The notes under the pieces: model-generated
Database searches by the model: none
What the model was told of the DNA's origin: nothing
What the model saw: only the letters and a program-made list of their open reading frames with translations
Origin: Frigoribacterium sp. Leaf415
GTDB taxonomy: Bacteria > Actinomycetota > Actinomycetes > Actinomycetales > Microbacteriaceae
Assembly: GCF_001424645.1 (NCBI RefSeq)
Contig: NZ_LMQR01000001.1
Span: 2,104,149 to 2,168,148 of the forward strand
DNA length: 64,000 nt
Direction: 5' to 3'
Position numbers and translations under genes: made by a program
Part shown: positions 8,558-18,392 of the stretch, in pieces
How the letters are laid out: the number at the start of each line of letters is the position of its first letter
Position numbering within the stretch: the first letter of the stretch is position 1

Positions 8558-8811
8558 GGTACGACGTCCAGCTCTCCCCCGCGGCCGCTCGTCAGCTGCG
8601 AAAGTTCGACCCGCAGGCCCGGCGTCGCCTCCAGGCGGCCATCGAACTGCTCGCCGACGATCCCCGGCCACCGGCGGCGAAGCCGCTCGTCGCCAGCGGC
8701 GGAGCCTGGCGTGTGCGCGTCGGTGACCACCGCGTGGTCTACGACATCGAAGACGGCCGCCTCATCGTGCTCGTCCTGGCGGTCGCGCACCGCCGCGAGG
8801 TGTACCGGTAG
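8554..8811 (+). CDS. RelE/ParE-family toxin
   Basis: The 85-residue protein begins MRYDVQLSPAAARQLRKFD and ends VLAVAHRREVYR. It has the RelE/ParE fold signature (LSPAAxRxLxKL, LxG..WRVRVGDHRVVYDI, V.HRREVY). RelE-type toxins cleave mRNA on the ribosome, with the C-terminal H-R-E-x-Y patch contributing catalytic residues. All of these appear present, so the toxin is likely active. The GTG start overlaps the antitoxin stop. Confidence 0.88.
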   Translation: MRYDVQLSPAAARQLRKFDPQARRRLQAAIELLADDPRPPAAKPLVASGGAWRVRVGDHRVVYDIEDGRLIVLVLAVAHRREVYR

Positions 8812-8858
8812 CGATCCGGTCGGGTTCGCGATCCGGCCGGGTTCGCGATCCGGCCGGG
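8811..8858. repeat. 17-bp tandem repeat (about 2.8 units)
   Basis: The unit GCGATCCGGCCGGGTTC is repeated from 8811 (8811-8827, 8828-8844, 8845-8858). The first unit has one base change and starts in the last base of the toxin stop codon. It fills most of the 56-bp convergent gap before the LysE gene end at 8868. Likely slippage product; no function evident. Confidence 0.8.
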
Positions 8859-8867
8859 ACGAGGCCG

Positions 8868-9602
8868 TCAGAGTCCGAACAGCAGCCGCAGCCCGAGGGC
8901 CACCATGACGACGGCGATCACCGCGTCGAGGACCCGCCAGGCGACCGGCTTCGCGAACAGGGGACGCAGGAGGCGCGCGCCGAACCCCAGCGCCGAGAAC
9001 CACACGAGACTCCCCGTGATCGCCCCAGCTGCAAACCACCAGCGCAGCTCGGGCGGCTGGTGGTTCGCGACCGAGCCGAGGAAGACGATCGTGTCGAGGT
9101 AGGTGTGGGGGTTGAGCCAGGTGAAGGCGAGGGCACCGAGGACGGCCGGGACGACCCGGGCGGGCGAGTCGGCGCGCCCGGCAGCCGGTGGGCGGGGGCC
9201 CTGCGCGACGGGTGGGGCGCCGTCGGCCGGCACCGCGCCTCCTGCGGTGACGCCGACTCGAGCCGACTCCGGCGTGACGTCGACCGTCAGCGCTCCGACC
9301 GGGCGGATCGCCCGCTTCGCGGCGAACGCGCCGTAGACCAGCAGGAACCCGGCCCCGACGAGCTGGACGACGACCACCGCCTGCGGTGCCGCCTCGACGA
9401 GCGCTCCGACCCCGGCCACCCCGGCGCTGATCAGCACGGCGTCACTCACGGCGCAGACCACGACGACGGGCACGCCGACGCGGGTCACGGCCTGGAGCCC
9501 GACGCGCAGCACGTAGGCGTTCTGGGCACCGATCGCGACGATCAGGGCGAGGCTCGTGCCGAAGCCGAACAGGACGGCGGGAAGCATGGTCGCGAAGGTC
9601 AT
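8868..9602 (-). CDS. argO: LysE/ArgO-type amino acid exporter
   Basis: The 244-residue membrane protein has the LysE-family start MLPAVLFGFGTSLALIVAIGAQNAYVLR and a WLNPHTYLDTIVFLGSVAN segment. It exports basic amino acids (arginine/lysine). A variable cytoplasmic loop (about residues 105-150) is Ala/Pro-rich and contains the CCGCGCCTCCT motif. It is divergent from an ArgP/LysG-type LysR regulator, the classical LysE-LysG pairing of actinobacteria in which excess lysine or arginine induces the exporter. Substrate is inferred from the family and neighbour. Confidence 0.88.
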   Translation of the reverse strand: MTFATMLPAVLFGFGTSLALIVAIGAQNAYVLRVGLQAVTRVGVPVVVVCAVSDAVLISAGVAGVGALVEAAPQAVVVVQLVGAGFLLVYGAFAAKRAIRPVGALTVDVTPESARVGVTAGGAVPADGAPPVAQGPRPPAAGRADSPARVVPAVLGALAFTWLNPHTYLDTIVFLGSVANHQPPELRWWFAAGAITGSLVWFSALGFGARLLRPLFAKPVAWRVLDAVIAVVMVALGLRLLFGL

Positions 9603-9671
9603 GACGCCACGCTAGGGCCGCCCCGGGGCATCGCACCAACTCATGTTCTCGATGCTGCATAAGCTGTGCTC

Positions 9672-10664
9672 ATGACCCGCTTCGCACTCGACCAGCTGGA
9701 CACCCTGCGCACGATCGTCGACGAGGGCACCTTCGAGGCGGCCGCGCGACGCCTGCACGTGACGCAGTCCGCCGTGTCGCAGCGCATCAAGCAGCTCGAG
9801 CGTGCGGCCGGGCAGGTGCTGCTGCGGCGCACCACGCCGGTCACCACGACCGACGCCGGCGACGTGCTGCTCCGCCACGCGCGCCAGGTCGACCTGCTCA
9901 CCTCGGACGCGCTCGCGCGGCTCGGCGGGGGCGGGCTCGACGGAGGCGACGACGCCGACCGCGCCTCCGACGATCCCGTCCCCACGACCCTGCCGATCGC
10001 CGTCAACGCCGACTCGACGGCGACCTGGTTCCTCGACGCGTTGGCCGCCGTCCCGCCGACCGTGCCGGTGGTGTTCGACCTGCGCCGAGCCGATCAGCAG
10101 CACACGGCCGAGCTGCTGCGGTCGGGAGACGTGCTCGCCGCGGTCACCGCGACCCGGGAGCCCGTGCAGGGGTGCAGCTCGGAGCCGCTCGGCGTCATGC
10201 GGTACCGGGCCGTCGCGAGCCCCGGATTCGTCGAGCGGTGGCTGGGCGGCGGGCCGGACGGCCCGGAGACGTCCGCGCGCGGGTCGCTCGACCACGGGCG
10301 GCCCGACCACGGGAGGCTGGACCATCGGAGGCTCGACCGTGCCCCGATGGTGGTCTTCGACCGCACGGACGACCTGCAGCACGACTTCGTGCGACGCCTC
10401 ACGGGCCGTGAGCCGCTCGCGCCCCGGCACCACGTGCCCGCGTCGGCCGACTTCGCCCGGGCCGTCGTGCTCGGCCTCGGCTGGGGCATGCTCCCCGAGG
10501 CCCAGGCCGGCCCCGAACTCGACGCCGGCCGCCTGGTCGAGCTGGCCGCCGCCGACCTGGTCGACGTGCCCCTCTTCTGGCAGCGCTGGACGCTCGCCTC
10601 ACCCCTCCTCGACGCCGTCACCGACGCCGTCCGCGCCACCGCCCGCCACGCCCTGCACCCCTGA
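9672..10664 (+). CDS. argP: ArgP/LysG-type LysR regulator
   Basis: The 330-residue LysR-type protein has an N-terminal winged helix (residues 1-65, [21 protein letters not shown]) matching the ArgP/IciA/LysG subfamily. The C-terminal effector-binding domain has a variable His/Arg-rich insertion around residues 200-220 (repeated [14 protein letters not shown]). I prefer the ATG at 9672 to the GTG two codons earlier. It is divergent from the LysE-type exporter across a 69-bp spacer with a T-N11-A-like element near 9643-9658. It likely activates the exporter when basic amino acids accumulate. Confidence 0.87.
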   Translation: MTRFALDQLDTLRTIVDEGTFEAAARRLHVTQSAVSQRIKQLERAAGQVLLRRTTPVTTTDAGDVLLRHARQVDLLTSDALARLGGGGLDGGDDADRASDDPVPTTLPIAVNADSTATWFLDALAAVPPTVPVVFDLRRADQQHTAELLRSGDVLAAVTATREPVQGCSSEPLGVMRYRAVASPGFVERWLGGGPDGPETSARGSLDHGRPDHGRLDHRRLDRAPMVVFDRTDDLQHDFVRRLTGREPLAPRHHVPASADFARAVVLGLGWGMLPEAQAGPELDAGRLVELAAADLVDVPLFWQRWTLASPLLDAVTDAVRATARHALHP

Positions 10665-10698
10665 CGCCTGCCCGCTCGACCCACCCCGCCCAGAGCGC

Positions 10699-10754
10699 CG
10701 GGTGGGCAGAAGATGCTGCTCGGCGCCCGACGAAGAACATCTTCTGCCCACTCG
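10699..10754. repeat. 56-58-bp intergenic palindrome, family C
   Basis: The 17-bp arms CGGGTGGGCAGAAGATG and CATCTTCTGCCCACTCG pair with one G-T wobble around a 22-bp centre. Size and CG ends match the other palindrome families. It lies in the convergent gap between argP and icd. Confidence 0.8.
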
Positions 10755-10807
10755 ATCCTGACGGTGATACCCGGGCCCGCCATTGGCCCGGGACCCGACG
10801 GACGACG

Positions 10808-10839
10808 GGAGGCGCGGTGCCAGCCGGCACCGCGCCTCC
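10808..10839. terminator. bidirectional hairpin built from inverted GGAGGCGCGG motifs
   Basis: GGAGGCGCGGTGCC and its exact complement are separated by AGCC, giving a 14-bp perfect stem. It sits between the convergent argP and icd ends and is made of two facing copies of the recurrent motif. There is no T tail. Confidence 0.75.
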
Positions 10840-10860
10840 TGCTCTCGAGAGCTTCGCGCC

Positions 10861-13071
<2,211 letters not shown>

Positions 13072-13417
13072 GCGGCAGGTGCTCCCTCGTGGTCGGGCAT
13101 GCGTGTGCTCGGTGGTGCTGCCCCTACGCTACCGCGCAGAAGTCTCTCGACATGAAGATACATGCCCCGTCTGGACGGCTCCCGCGGGCCGCGCCCTGAG
13201 GACGAGTCGTCGAGATGTCACGACTTGCCGCTTACCTCTGAACGTGAGCGGCAAGTCGCGACATCCCGACGGGCCCGCGGGGCAGAAGGCGCGGGTCGGC
13301 CCGGCAGCCGGGCGTCGCGTTCGTCGAGCGCAGGCTGCCCAGGATGGCAGGCAGCACGGCACCGCAGCTCCGACCCGCCATGAGGAGACATCCATCCCCC
13401 TTGCTGCGCCTTCCGGG
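13072..13417. other. intergenic region upstream of icd
   Basis: Apart from a family A palindrome at 13211-13268 I see no gene here. The icd promoter should lie between 13072 and about 13150, but no -10/-35 pair is clear enough to mark. Confidence 0.5.
13211..13268. repeat. 58-bp intergenic palindrome, family A, copy 2
   Basis: It starts CGAGATGTCACGACTTGCC and ends with the near-complement TGAGCGGCAAGTCGCGACAT followed by CCCG. It shares length and arm sequence with 6653-6710 and 56028-56085, with compensating changes in the arms (ACTTGCC/GGCAAGT), which indicates that pairing is conserved. Confidence 0.88.
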
Positions 13418-13573
13418 ATGATGCAGAACCAGCCCACGCAGCCTGAGTCCGCCGACTTCGATCCCGAGGCGCCCGCCGGGGCGAGACCCGAGGCCGCGCA
13501 CCTCGATACCACTCGGACGGTGACGCGGCCCGAAGTTTTCACAGGTGCATCTTTGCCCTTGCATCCGCAATGA
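13418..13573 (+). CDS. possible small ORF upstream of the secreted peptide (51 aa)
   Basis: A double ATG opens a 51-codon frame, Pro/Glu/Ala-rich, ending just before the AGAGGAG ribosome site at 13575. No clear ribosome site precedes it, and composition is compatible with chance in GC-rich DNA. It is listed only because it would be the first gene of the lower-GC peptide island and its stop touches the next translation signal. Confidence 0.22.
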   Translation: MMQNQPTQPESADFDPEAPAGARPEAAHLDTTRTVTRPEVFTGASLPLHPQ

Positions 13574-13588
13574 CAGAGGAGACATATT
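13559..13588 (+). promoter_or_regulatory. candidate promoter of the peptide operon
   Basis: TTGCAT at 13559-13564 and CATATT at 13583-13588 are 18 bp apart in a locally AT-rich stretch, unusual for this DNA. AGAGGAG at 13575-13581 could instead be the ribosome site of the in-frame GTG at 13590. The two readings are mutually exclusive. Confidence 0.35.
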
Positions 13589-13655
13589 AGTGACGCGGGC
13601 GAGCACGAGGCCCACCCGCGTCGGAGCCGGACGGTTGCACCCGACCCGGCCCCAT

Positions 13656-13684
13656 CCCGAGGTCCCGAAAGGCGAGACCTCGGG
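13656..13684 (+). promoter_or_regulatory. stem-loop in the leader of the secreted peptide gene
   Basis: CCCGAGGTC and GACCTCGGG form a perfect 9-bp stem around an 11-nt loop containing AAAGGCG, ending 19 nt before the ATG at 13704. It could shelter a translation signal or, if translation begins at 13590, lie within the coding region. Confidence 0.5.
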
Positions 13685-13703
13685 AAGCAGAACGGATGAA
13701 TAC

Positions 13704-14120
13704 ATGAACAAGAACCGTTGGACCGTCTGGCACAAGGCAGTCGCTGTCGCCGTCCTAGTCTCCCCCGGCATTCTGGGAGTCAGCACGAGCGCCACGGCCG
13801 CCACACCGTCGGCTGCGACTGCGACTGCGACTGCGTCAAAAGCATCCGTGGCGTCGGTCTCGATCACGGCGACGTCGCCTGCAGGAGTCGCCGAGCCATC
13901 CCCCGTGTCCTCTACGTCGGGGGAACCAGAAAGCCGCAACAGGTTCACGACCTTTCTCAACGCTCTCAAGAAGATTCCTGCGCTCTTCTCAGCCGTCGTG
14001 AACGGCGCGAAGAAGGCGTACTCCTCATTCGTGTCGACCGTGTGGCCTGCTGTGACGCGCGCCCTGGGTGCGATCGCGAATCTGCTGACGGCTTGGGAAC
14101 TCTGGAATTACTTCCACTGA
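13704..14120 (+). CDS. secreted hydrophobic peptide precursor, bacteriocin-like candidate
   Basis: The 138-residue precursor has a clear Sec signal peptide: basic MNKNRWTVWHK, hydrophobic AVAVAVLVSPGILGV, and small-residue STSATAA end. A Thr/Ala/Ser-rich spacer (about residues 33-78) follows, then a roughly 60-residue C-terminal segment. That segment is hydrophobic, Lys/Arg-dotted and Trp-containing (FTTFLNALKKIPALFSAVV, AWELWNYFH) and would form amphipathic or membrane-seeking helices. It contains no Cys. I recognise no family. An in-frame GTG at 13590 has a better ribosome site and would add 38 residues before the signal peptide; I prefer 13704 because it gives a canonical signal. Codon use is less GC-biased than the flanks. 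Downstream are a strong terminator, a small membrane protein and an ABC transporter, an arrangement typical of peptide/immunity operons. Confidence 0.7.
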   Translation: MNKNRWTVWHKAVAVAVLVSPGILGVSTSATAATPSAATATATASKASVASVSITATSPAGVAEPSPVSSTSGEPESRNRFTTFLNALKKIPALFSAVVNGAKKAYSSFVSTVWPAVTRALGAIANLLTAWELWNYFH

Positions 14121-14123
14121 TCC

Positions 14124-14161
14124 GTTACGGGGGCGGGGCCCTCAGGCCCCGCCCCCGTAAC
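14124..14161 (+). terminator. strong stem-loop between peptide gene and transporter genes
   Basis: Two perfect 17-bp arms (GTTACGGGGGCGGGGCC and complement) flank a CTCA loop directly after the peptide stop. It has no T tail. It could partially terminate so that the peptide is made in excess of the downstream proteins, or protect the mRNA 3' end. Confidence 0.75.
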
Positions 14162-14187
14162 CTCACATCACGAAAGAAGAAGTCCTG

Positions 14188-14448
14188 TTGCCTGCCCCGC
14201 ACGAGTCCGCACATGCCACCCGCGTCCGGATCACCGCCTTGTCCGGCCTGGCCGTCTCGCTCTCCCTCCTGACCTGCTTCGCGATGATGGAGCACTGGCC
14301 CATGCCATTCATTCCGTTGGCCGCCGGCGTCTGGTTTCTCAGCCTGGCGACCCGACGATCGCCCAGAGGACCGCAACCGATCGCGGCATTCTTCCTCGTG
14401 TCCGCGTGCGCTGTGACGTCCATCCTCATCCTCGCCGCTCGCGCGTGA
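14188..14448 (+). CDS. small three-helix membrane protein (immunity candidate)
   Basis: The TTG start is preceded by AAAGAAGAAG at 6-nt spacing. The 86-residue product has three hydrophobic segments (about residues 14-32, 36-52 and 63-84) with short basic loops and no recognisable family. It overlaps the ABC ATPase start by GTGA, so it belongs to the same translation unit. By position it could be an immunity protein or a small transporter subunit for the secreted peptide; there is no direct evidence for either. Confidence 0.62.
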   Translation: MPAPHESAHATRVRITALSGLAVSLSLLTCFAMMEHWPMPFIPLAAGVWFLSLATRRSPRGPQPIAAFFLVSACAVTSILILAARA

Positions 14449-15455
14449 ACGTCGTGGTCCGCGAAAGCGCGGCCGTCTCGGTCCGCAACCTGACCAAGAC
14501 CTACGGGCGACGGGTCGTCGTCGCCGACGTGAGCTTCGAAGCCGGAGCGGGCCGGGTGACGGCTTTGCTCGGGCCGAACGGGGCAGGCAAGTCGACGACG
14601 CTGCGGGCAATGCTCGGGCTGGTCCGCCCGACGAGCGGCACCACGCTCTTCGATGGCCTGCTCTTCGCTGAGATCGAGCGGCCGGGTCGCATCGTCGGTG
14701 TCCTGCTCGACGCGAGCGCGGGCCACGGTGGGCGCACCGTCTACGAGACAGCTCGCCTCGCTGCACTGGCGATCGGCGTCTCGTCGCATCGTGTCGACGC
14801 GTGTCTCGGTCTCGTCGGCTTGTCGAGTGTGGGCGACCGCCGGGTTGGTTCACTGAGTCTCGGCATGCGTCAGCGTCTCGGCCTCGCCGTCGCCTTGCTG
14901 GGCGAGCCGACGACGCTGATCCTCGATGAGCCGGGCAACGGCCTCGACCCCGAGGGGCTCCGCTGGTTGAACGACTTCGTCGTCGCTTTCGCCCGGGGCG
15001 GTGGCGGCGTCCTGCTGTCGAGCCACCACCTCGGCGACATCGAGACGATCGCCGACGACGTCGTCATCCTCGACCGAGGCCGAGTCGTCCACGCCGGGCC
15101 GGCGCGAGCCGCCGGCCTGACGAACGTCGCCTTCGCCAGCACGGATGACGACCGGCTTGTTCGAGCCCTCGTCGACGACGAGGTGACGGTCAGCCGAAGG
15201 CGGGACGCCACGACGCGCCTCACCGCCGCGACCACCGCCGATCACGTCGGACGCCTCTCGGTGACCCTCGGCATCCCGCTGACCCATCTGTCCGAGTCGC
15301 GTCAGTCACTCGAGTCGTTCTTTCTCGACCAGACCTCGGGCGAACATGCAGCCCGCCCGTCCACGGCACAGGGGCTCCCGAGGGGGACGTCACCGCTCGT
15401 GCCCGTTCACGCGCCCACGTCCACGTCCACGTCCACTCCGAAAGCGACCTCATGA
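14445..15455 (+). CDS. ABC transporter ATPase (BcrA/Drr-like)
   Basis: The 336-residue ATPase has Walker A GPNGAGKST at residues 43-51, signature LSLGMRQRLGL, Walker B LILDEPGNGLDPEG and the switch-region histidine in LSSHHLGDIE. This places it with ABC-2 exporter ATPases of the bacitracin/lantibiotic-resistance type. It is translationally coupled to the small membrane protein before it and, by ATGA, to the permease after it. A likely role is export of, or self-protection against, the peptide encoded upstream. The C-terminus carries a Ser/Thr repeat (TSTSTSTP) with no known function. Confidence 0.87.
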   Translation: MNVVVRESAAVSVRNLTKTYGRRVVVADVSFEAGAGRVTALLGPNGAGKSTTLRAMLGLVRPTSGTTLFDGLLFAEIERPGRIVGVLLDASAGHGGRTVYETARLAALAIGVSSHRVDACLGLVGLSSVGDRRVGSLSLGMRQRLGLAVALLGEPTTLILDEPGNGLDPEGLRWLNDFVVAFARGGGGVLLSSHHLGDIETIADDVVILDRGRVVHAGPARAAGLTNVAFASTDDDRLVRALVDDEVTVSRRRDATTRLTAATTADHVGRLSVTLGIPLTHLSESRQSLESFFLDQTSGEHAARPSTAQGLPRGTSPLVPVHAPTSTSTSTPKATS

Positions 15456-16189
15456 CCCCGTGGCCCGTCCTCTTGCGCATCGAGGTCATGAAGGCGACCG
15501 ATACCCGGGCTGCCCGAGGGCTCTTCGCCGCCATCGCACTTCTCGGCGTCGGCGCGGTCGCTCTGTCCCAGGCCTCCGACGCGTCGCTCGAAACCTTCGT
15601 GAGCGGCGTCGGCATCCCGCTCACGGTCCTTCTTCCCGTCGTCGCCGTGCTCGCGGTGACGGGCGACTGGAACGGACGGTCCGCCCTCTCGACGTTCACT
15701 CAGACGCCGCGGCGCCTCCTCGTCCTCACAGCACGCCTCGTCGCCATCGTCGGGCTCGTCCTCGGCGTCGCCCTCGTCACGGCCGCCGCTGCGGCACTCG
15801 CGTTCGTGGTTCTGCACCCCGACCTGCTGTTGACCACCGACTGGTGGGCGGTGACGGCGGCCGCCGGCGGAGTCGTCGCCCTCGCAGTCGCAGCGGCCCT
15901 GACCGGCACGGCCGTCGGGTCCCTGCTGCTGAACACACCCCTGGCCATCGTCGTCACCATGCTGCTGCCGCTCACCTTCGACATCGCGGCCGCGCTCCTC
16001 GTCCCGACCGCGGCCCCGTGGATCTCGACGCTCGCATTCGCGGCCTGGCTCGCCCAGCCACACCCGGGCTGGGCGGACGGCCCCGGCGACATCCCCGGCG
16101 CCGGCCAGGCCCTCACCTCCCTGCTGCTCTGGGTGGTGCTGCCACTCGGGCTCGGCTGGTGGCGCCAGCTGCGGCGCGACGTCTCATGA
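15452..16189 (+). CDS. ABC-2 type permease
   Basis: The 245-residue protein has six hydrophobic helices, the first ending near residue 45, and no ATPase motifs, as expected of the membrane partner of the preceding ATPase. The start overlaps the ATPase stop by ATGA. A WNGRSALSTFTQTPRR cytoplasmic segment after helix 2 is typical of BcrB/NatB-like permeases, where it contacts the ATPase. It is the last gene of the unit that begins with the secreted peptide. Confidence 0.85.
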   Translation: MTPWPVLLRIEVMKATDTRAARGLFAAIALLGVGAVALSQASDASLETFVSGVGIPLTVLLPVVAVLAVTGDWNGRSALSTFTQTPRRLLVLTARLVAIVGLVLGVALVTAAAAALAFVVLHPDLLLTTDWWAVTAAAGGVVALAVAAALTGTAVGSLLLNTPLAIVVTMLLPLTFDIAAALLVPTAAPWISTLAFAAWLAQPHPGWADGPGDIPGAGQALTSLLLWVVLPLGLGWWRQLRRDVS

Positions 16190-16290
16190 GACCCGCCCCC
16201 CGGGGTCGCACGCGAGGTCCGAACGGGCGTGACCCGCGCCTCCCGGGCCGGAGGCGAGGGCCGCGTCGAGTGCGATGCAAGCCACGGCGA

Positions 16291-16980
16291 TCAGGACGAC
16301 GTCGGAGCCGTCACCGAGCCCGACCGGTCGGAGGTCGCGCCACGCGAGCTCGTCGCCGGGCGCCACATCGCGGCGGGCGTCGCACCCGGCAGCCCACGGA
16401 TCGGCCCCAGCTCGACGAAGCCCATCCGCCGGTAGAGCGCCCTGTTCCGCTCGGTCGACGACTCGAGGTAGGCGGCCTCACCGCGCTCGTCGACGGTTGC
16501 GAGGCGGTGCTCGATCAGCGAGGTGCCGACGCCGAGCCCGCGGGCCGCGTCGCCGACCGCGATCTCGCCGAGGTACCAGTGCGGCAGCCGCGGGCGGGGT
16601 GCCGCCAGCGTCGACTGGTGGCGGGCCGCCGGCACGAGCCCGCCGAGCCCGAGCGCACGCAGGTACCGCGGCAGCTGCCCGAGCTCCGCCCACGACACCG
16701 GCAGGCGCAGCGGCGACGACGCTCGAGTGCGCGGCGCCTCCCAGACGGCCGCGCCCACGACGCCCCCGTCGCCGTCGACGACGGCCACGTCGACCGCACG
16801 ACGGCCCGTCGGGATCGAGCGCATCATCGCCGCGAAGAGGTCGACCAGGCGCGCATGACGACGTGGTCCCCGTGGGACGAACCCGAGCATGACGGGATCG
16901 TCACGGAACCCCTCGGCGAGCACGGCGGCGGCGGAGTCGAGCTGGTCCGGGCGGGCGGCGCTGATGGTCACGTCGGGCAT
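16291..16980 (-). CDS. GNAT-family acetyltransferase
   Basis: The 229-residue protein begins MPDVTISAARPDQLDSAAAV and carries the acetyl-CoA loop as LGEIAVGDAARGLGVGTSLIEHRLA around residues 140-165, followed by YLESSTERNRALYRRMGFVE. A strong AGGAGG site precedes the ATG. Substrate unknown. It is divergent from a TetR regulator across a spacer with an 18-bp perfect palindrome, so the regulator probably controls it. The Thr/Ser-rich C-terminus after the domain is unconserved. Confidence 0.85.
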   Translation of the reverse strand: MPDVTISAARPDQLDSAAAVLAEGFRDDPVMLGFVPRGPRRHARLVDLFAAMMRSIPTGRRAVDVAVVDGDGGVVGAAVWEAPRTRASSPLRLPVSWAELGQLPRYLRALGLGGLVPAARHQSTLAAPRPRLPHWYLGEIAVGDAARGLGVGTSLIEHRLATVDERGEAAYLESSTERNRALYRRMGFVELGPIRGLPGATPAAMWRPATSSRGATSDRSGSVTAPTSS

Positions 16981-17007
16981 GGTGCCTCCTGAGATGGAAT
17001 CGTCAGA

Positions 17008-17025
17008 ACTGACGAATTCGTCAGT
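17008..17025. promoter_or_regulatory. TetR-type operator palindrome
   Basis: A perfect 18-bp palindrome reads ACTGACGAATTCGTCAGT, with further GTCAG half-sites on either side (17002-17006 and 17030-17034). It lies between the divergent GNAT and TetR genes, the expected site for a dimeric TetR repressor controlling both. Confidence 0.78.
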
Positions 17026-17073
17026 CATGTCAGAATGTAGCCAGACATCCCGCCAGACACGTGAGAGGCCCCT

Positions 17074-17736
17074 GTGAAACCGGACGACGAGGAGGCGCGG
17101 GTCGACCCCTCGAGAACGTCCCGCCGCACCCGCGAGACGCGTCGCAAGCTGGTGGAGGCCGGCGTCGCCCTGCTCCGACGGGCCGACTACGCCGCCGTCC
17201 CCGTCGCCGAGATCACGCAGCTGGCGGACGTCGGCCTCGGCACGTTCTACAACCACTTCGCCGGTAAGGACGAGCTCTTCGACGAGGCCGTGCAGAGCGT
17301 GCTGAACGCGCAGACCGACCGGATGGCGACACTCGGACAGGCGGACGACTCCCCCGTGACGACGGCGGCGATCGCGATGCACGTGGTGCTCGGGCTGGCC
17401 GCGAGCGACCCGGCCGTGGCCGTGGTCGTCGCGCGCAACGGGCTGCGCCTGCTCGACGCCGAGGCGGCGCTGGTGCCGCAGGCGCGGGCACTCGTGCAGG
17501 CCGGGCAGGCCGCCGGGTCGTTCGCCGAGCTGGACGTCGACCTGGCACTGTCCCTGGTCGGCGGCAGCCTCCTCGGCGGGCTGCACACCTGGTGGTCGAA
17601 CCCCGAGCTCGTCACCCCCGAGTGGACAGTCGAGCTGGTCGCCCGCGTGCTCGTCGCCCTCGGGTGCGATCTCGGGGACGCGCGCCGCGCCTCCTCGTCC
17701 GGTCTCGACCGGGTGACCGGGCGCGACGCGGGCTGA
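17074..17736 (+). CDS. TetR-family regulator
   Basis: The 220-residue protein has the N-terminal TetR helix-turn-helix (RRTRETRRKLVEAGVALLRR, then AEITQLADVGLGTFYNHFAGKDELF, residues 15-65). The C-terminal ligand pocket is all-helical. The first residues contain the recurrent EEARV motif (AGGAGGCGCGG at 17090-17100) in a non-conserved tail before the DNA-binding domain, so the true start could lie a little downstream. It likely represses itself and the divergent acetyltransferase through the 17008-17025 palindrome. Confidence 0.88.
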   Translation: MKPDDEEARVDPSRTSRRTRETRRKLVEAGVALLRRADYAAVPVAEITQLADVGLGTFYNHFAGKDELFDEAVQSVLNAQTDRMATLGQADDSPVTTAAIAMHVVLGLAASDPAVAVVVARNGLRLLDAEAALVPQARALVQAGQAAGSFAELDVDLALSLVGGSLLGGLHTWWSNPELVTPEWTVELVARVLVALGCDLGDARRASSSGLDRVTGRDAG

Positions 17737-17822
17737 CGCACCGAGCCACACCGAGCCGAGCCGCAGCGAGCAGAGCCGCACCGGGCCGAGCCCGACCTCC
17801 GACGATCGGCGAAGATGGTCCG

Positions 17823-18320
17823 GTGACCACTCCGGCGCCCGCGGCGAGCATCGAACCCCGCCCCTACGACCACCCCGACGTGCAGCAGCTCGTCGAAGGG
17901 CTGCAAGAGTTGTACGTCGAGATCTACGGCGGGCGCGACGACAGCCCGATCGACCGCTCCGAATTCGAGCTGCCGAGGGGCACGTTCGCCGTGGCCTACG
18001 AGAACGGCGAGCCCGTGGCCCTGGGAGCCTGGCGCCTGCTGCCCGACGGCCGCGCCGAGCTGAAACGGATGTACGTGCGGCCCGACCGACGCGGGCAGGG
18101 GCTGTCCCGGCTCGTGTTGCACTGGCTCGAACGATCGGCCGAGGACGCCGGCGTCACCGAGATGGTGATCGAGACCAACGTGGCCCACGACACCGCGATC
18201 CGCCTCTACGAGTCGGCGGGCTACCGACCGATCGCGGCCTACGGCCACTACGCGGACGACGCGGGCACGGTGTCGCTCGGACGCAGCCTGATGGGCGACA
18301 CCGCAAGGGGCACCGCGTGA
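17823..18320 (+). CDS. GNAT-family acetyltransferase
   Basis: The 165-residue protein contains the acetyl-CoA binding motif RMYVRPDRRGQGLSRLVLHWLE (about residues 82-103) and IRLYESAGYRPI, typical of single-domain GNATs. The GTG start at 17823 gives the family-length N-terminus. Its substrate cannot be told. It is preceded by an imperfect repeat of GAGCCGCA/CCGAGCC units (17743-17795) and followed by a strong hairpin. Confidence 0.83.
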   Translation: MTTPAPAASIEPRPYDHPDVQQLVEGLQELYVEIYGGRDDSPIDRSEFELPRGTFAVAYENGEPVALGAWRLLPDGRAELKRMYVRPDRRGQGLSRLVLHWLERSAEDAGVTEMVIETNVAHDTAIRLYESAGYRPIAAYGHYADDAGTVSLGRSLMGDTARGTA

Positions 18321-18343
18321 CGAGCGCCCCCGCCCGGACGCGA

Positions 18344-18382
18344 AGGAGGCGCGGTGCCGGGATCGCCGGCACCGCGCCTCCT
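18344..18382. terminator. bidirectional hairpin of inverted AGGAGGCGCGG motifs
   Basis: Two perfect 17-bp arms (AGGAGGCGCGGTGCCGG and complement) around GATCG lie between the convergent ends at 18320 and 18393. The stem consists of two facing copies of the recurrent genome motif. Confidence 0.85.
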
Positions 18383-18392
18383 CGAATCGTCG

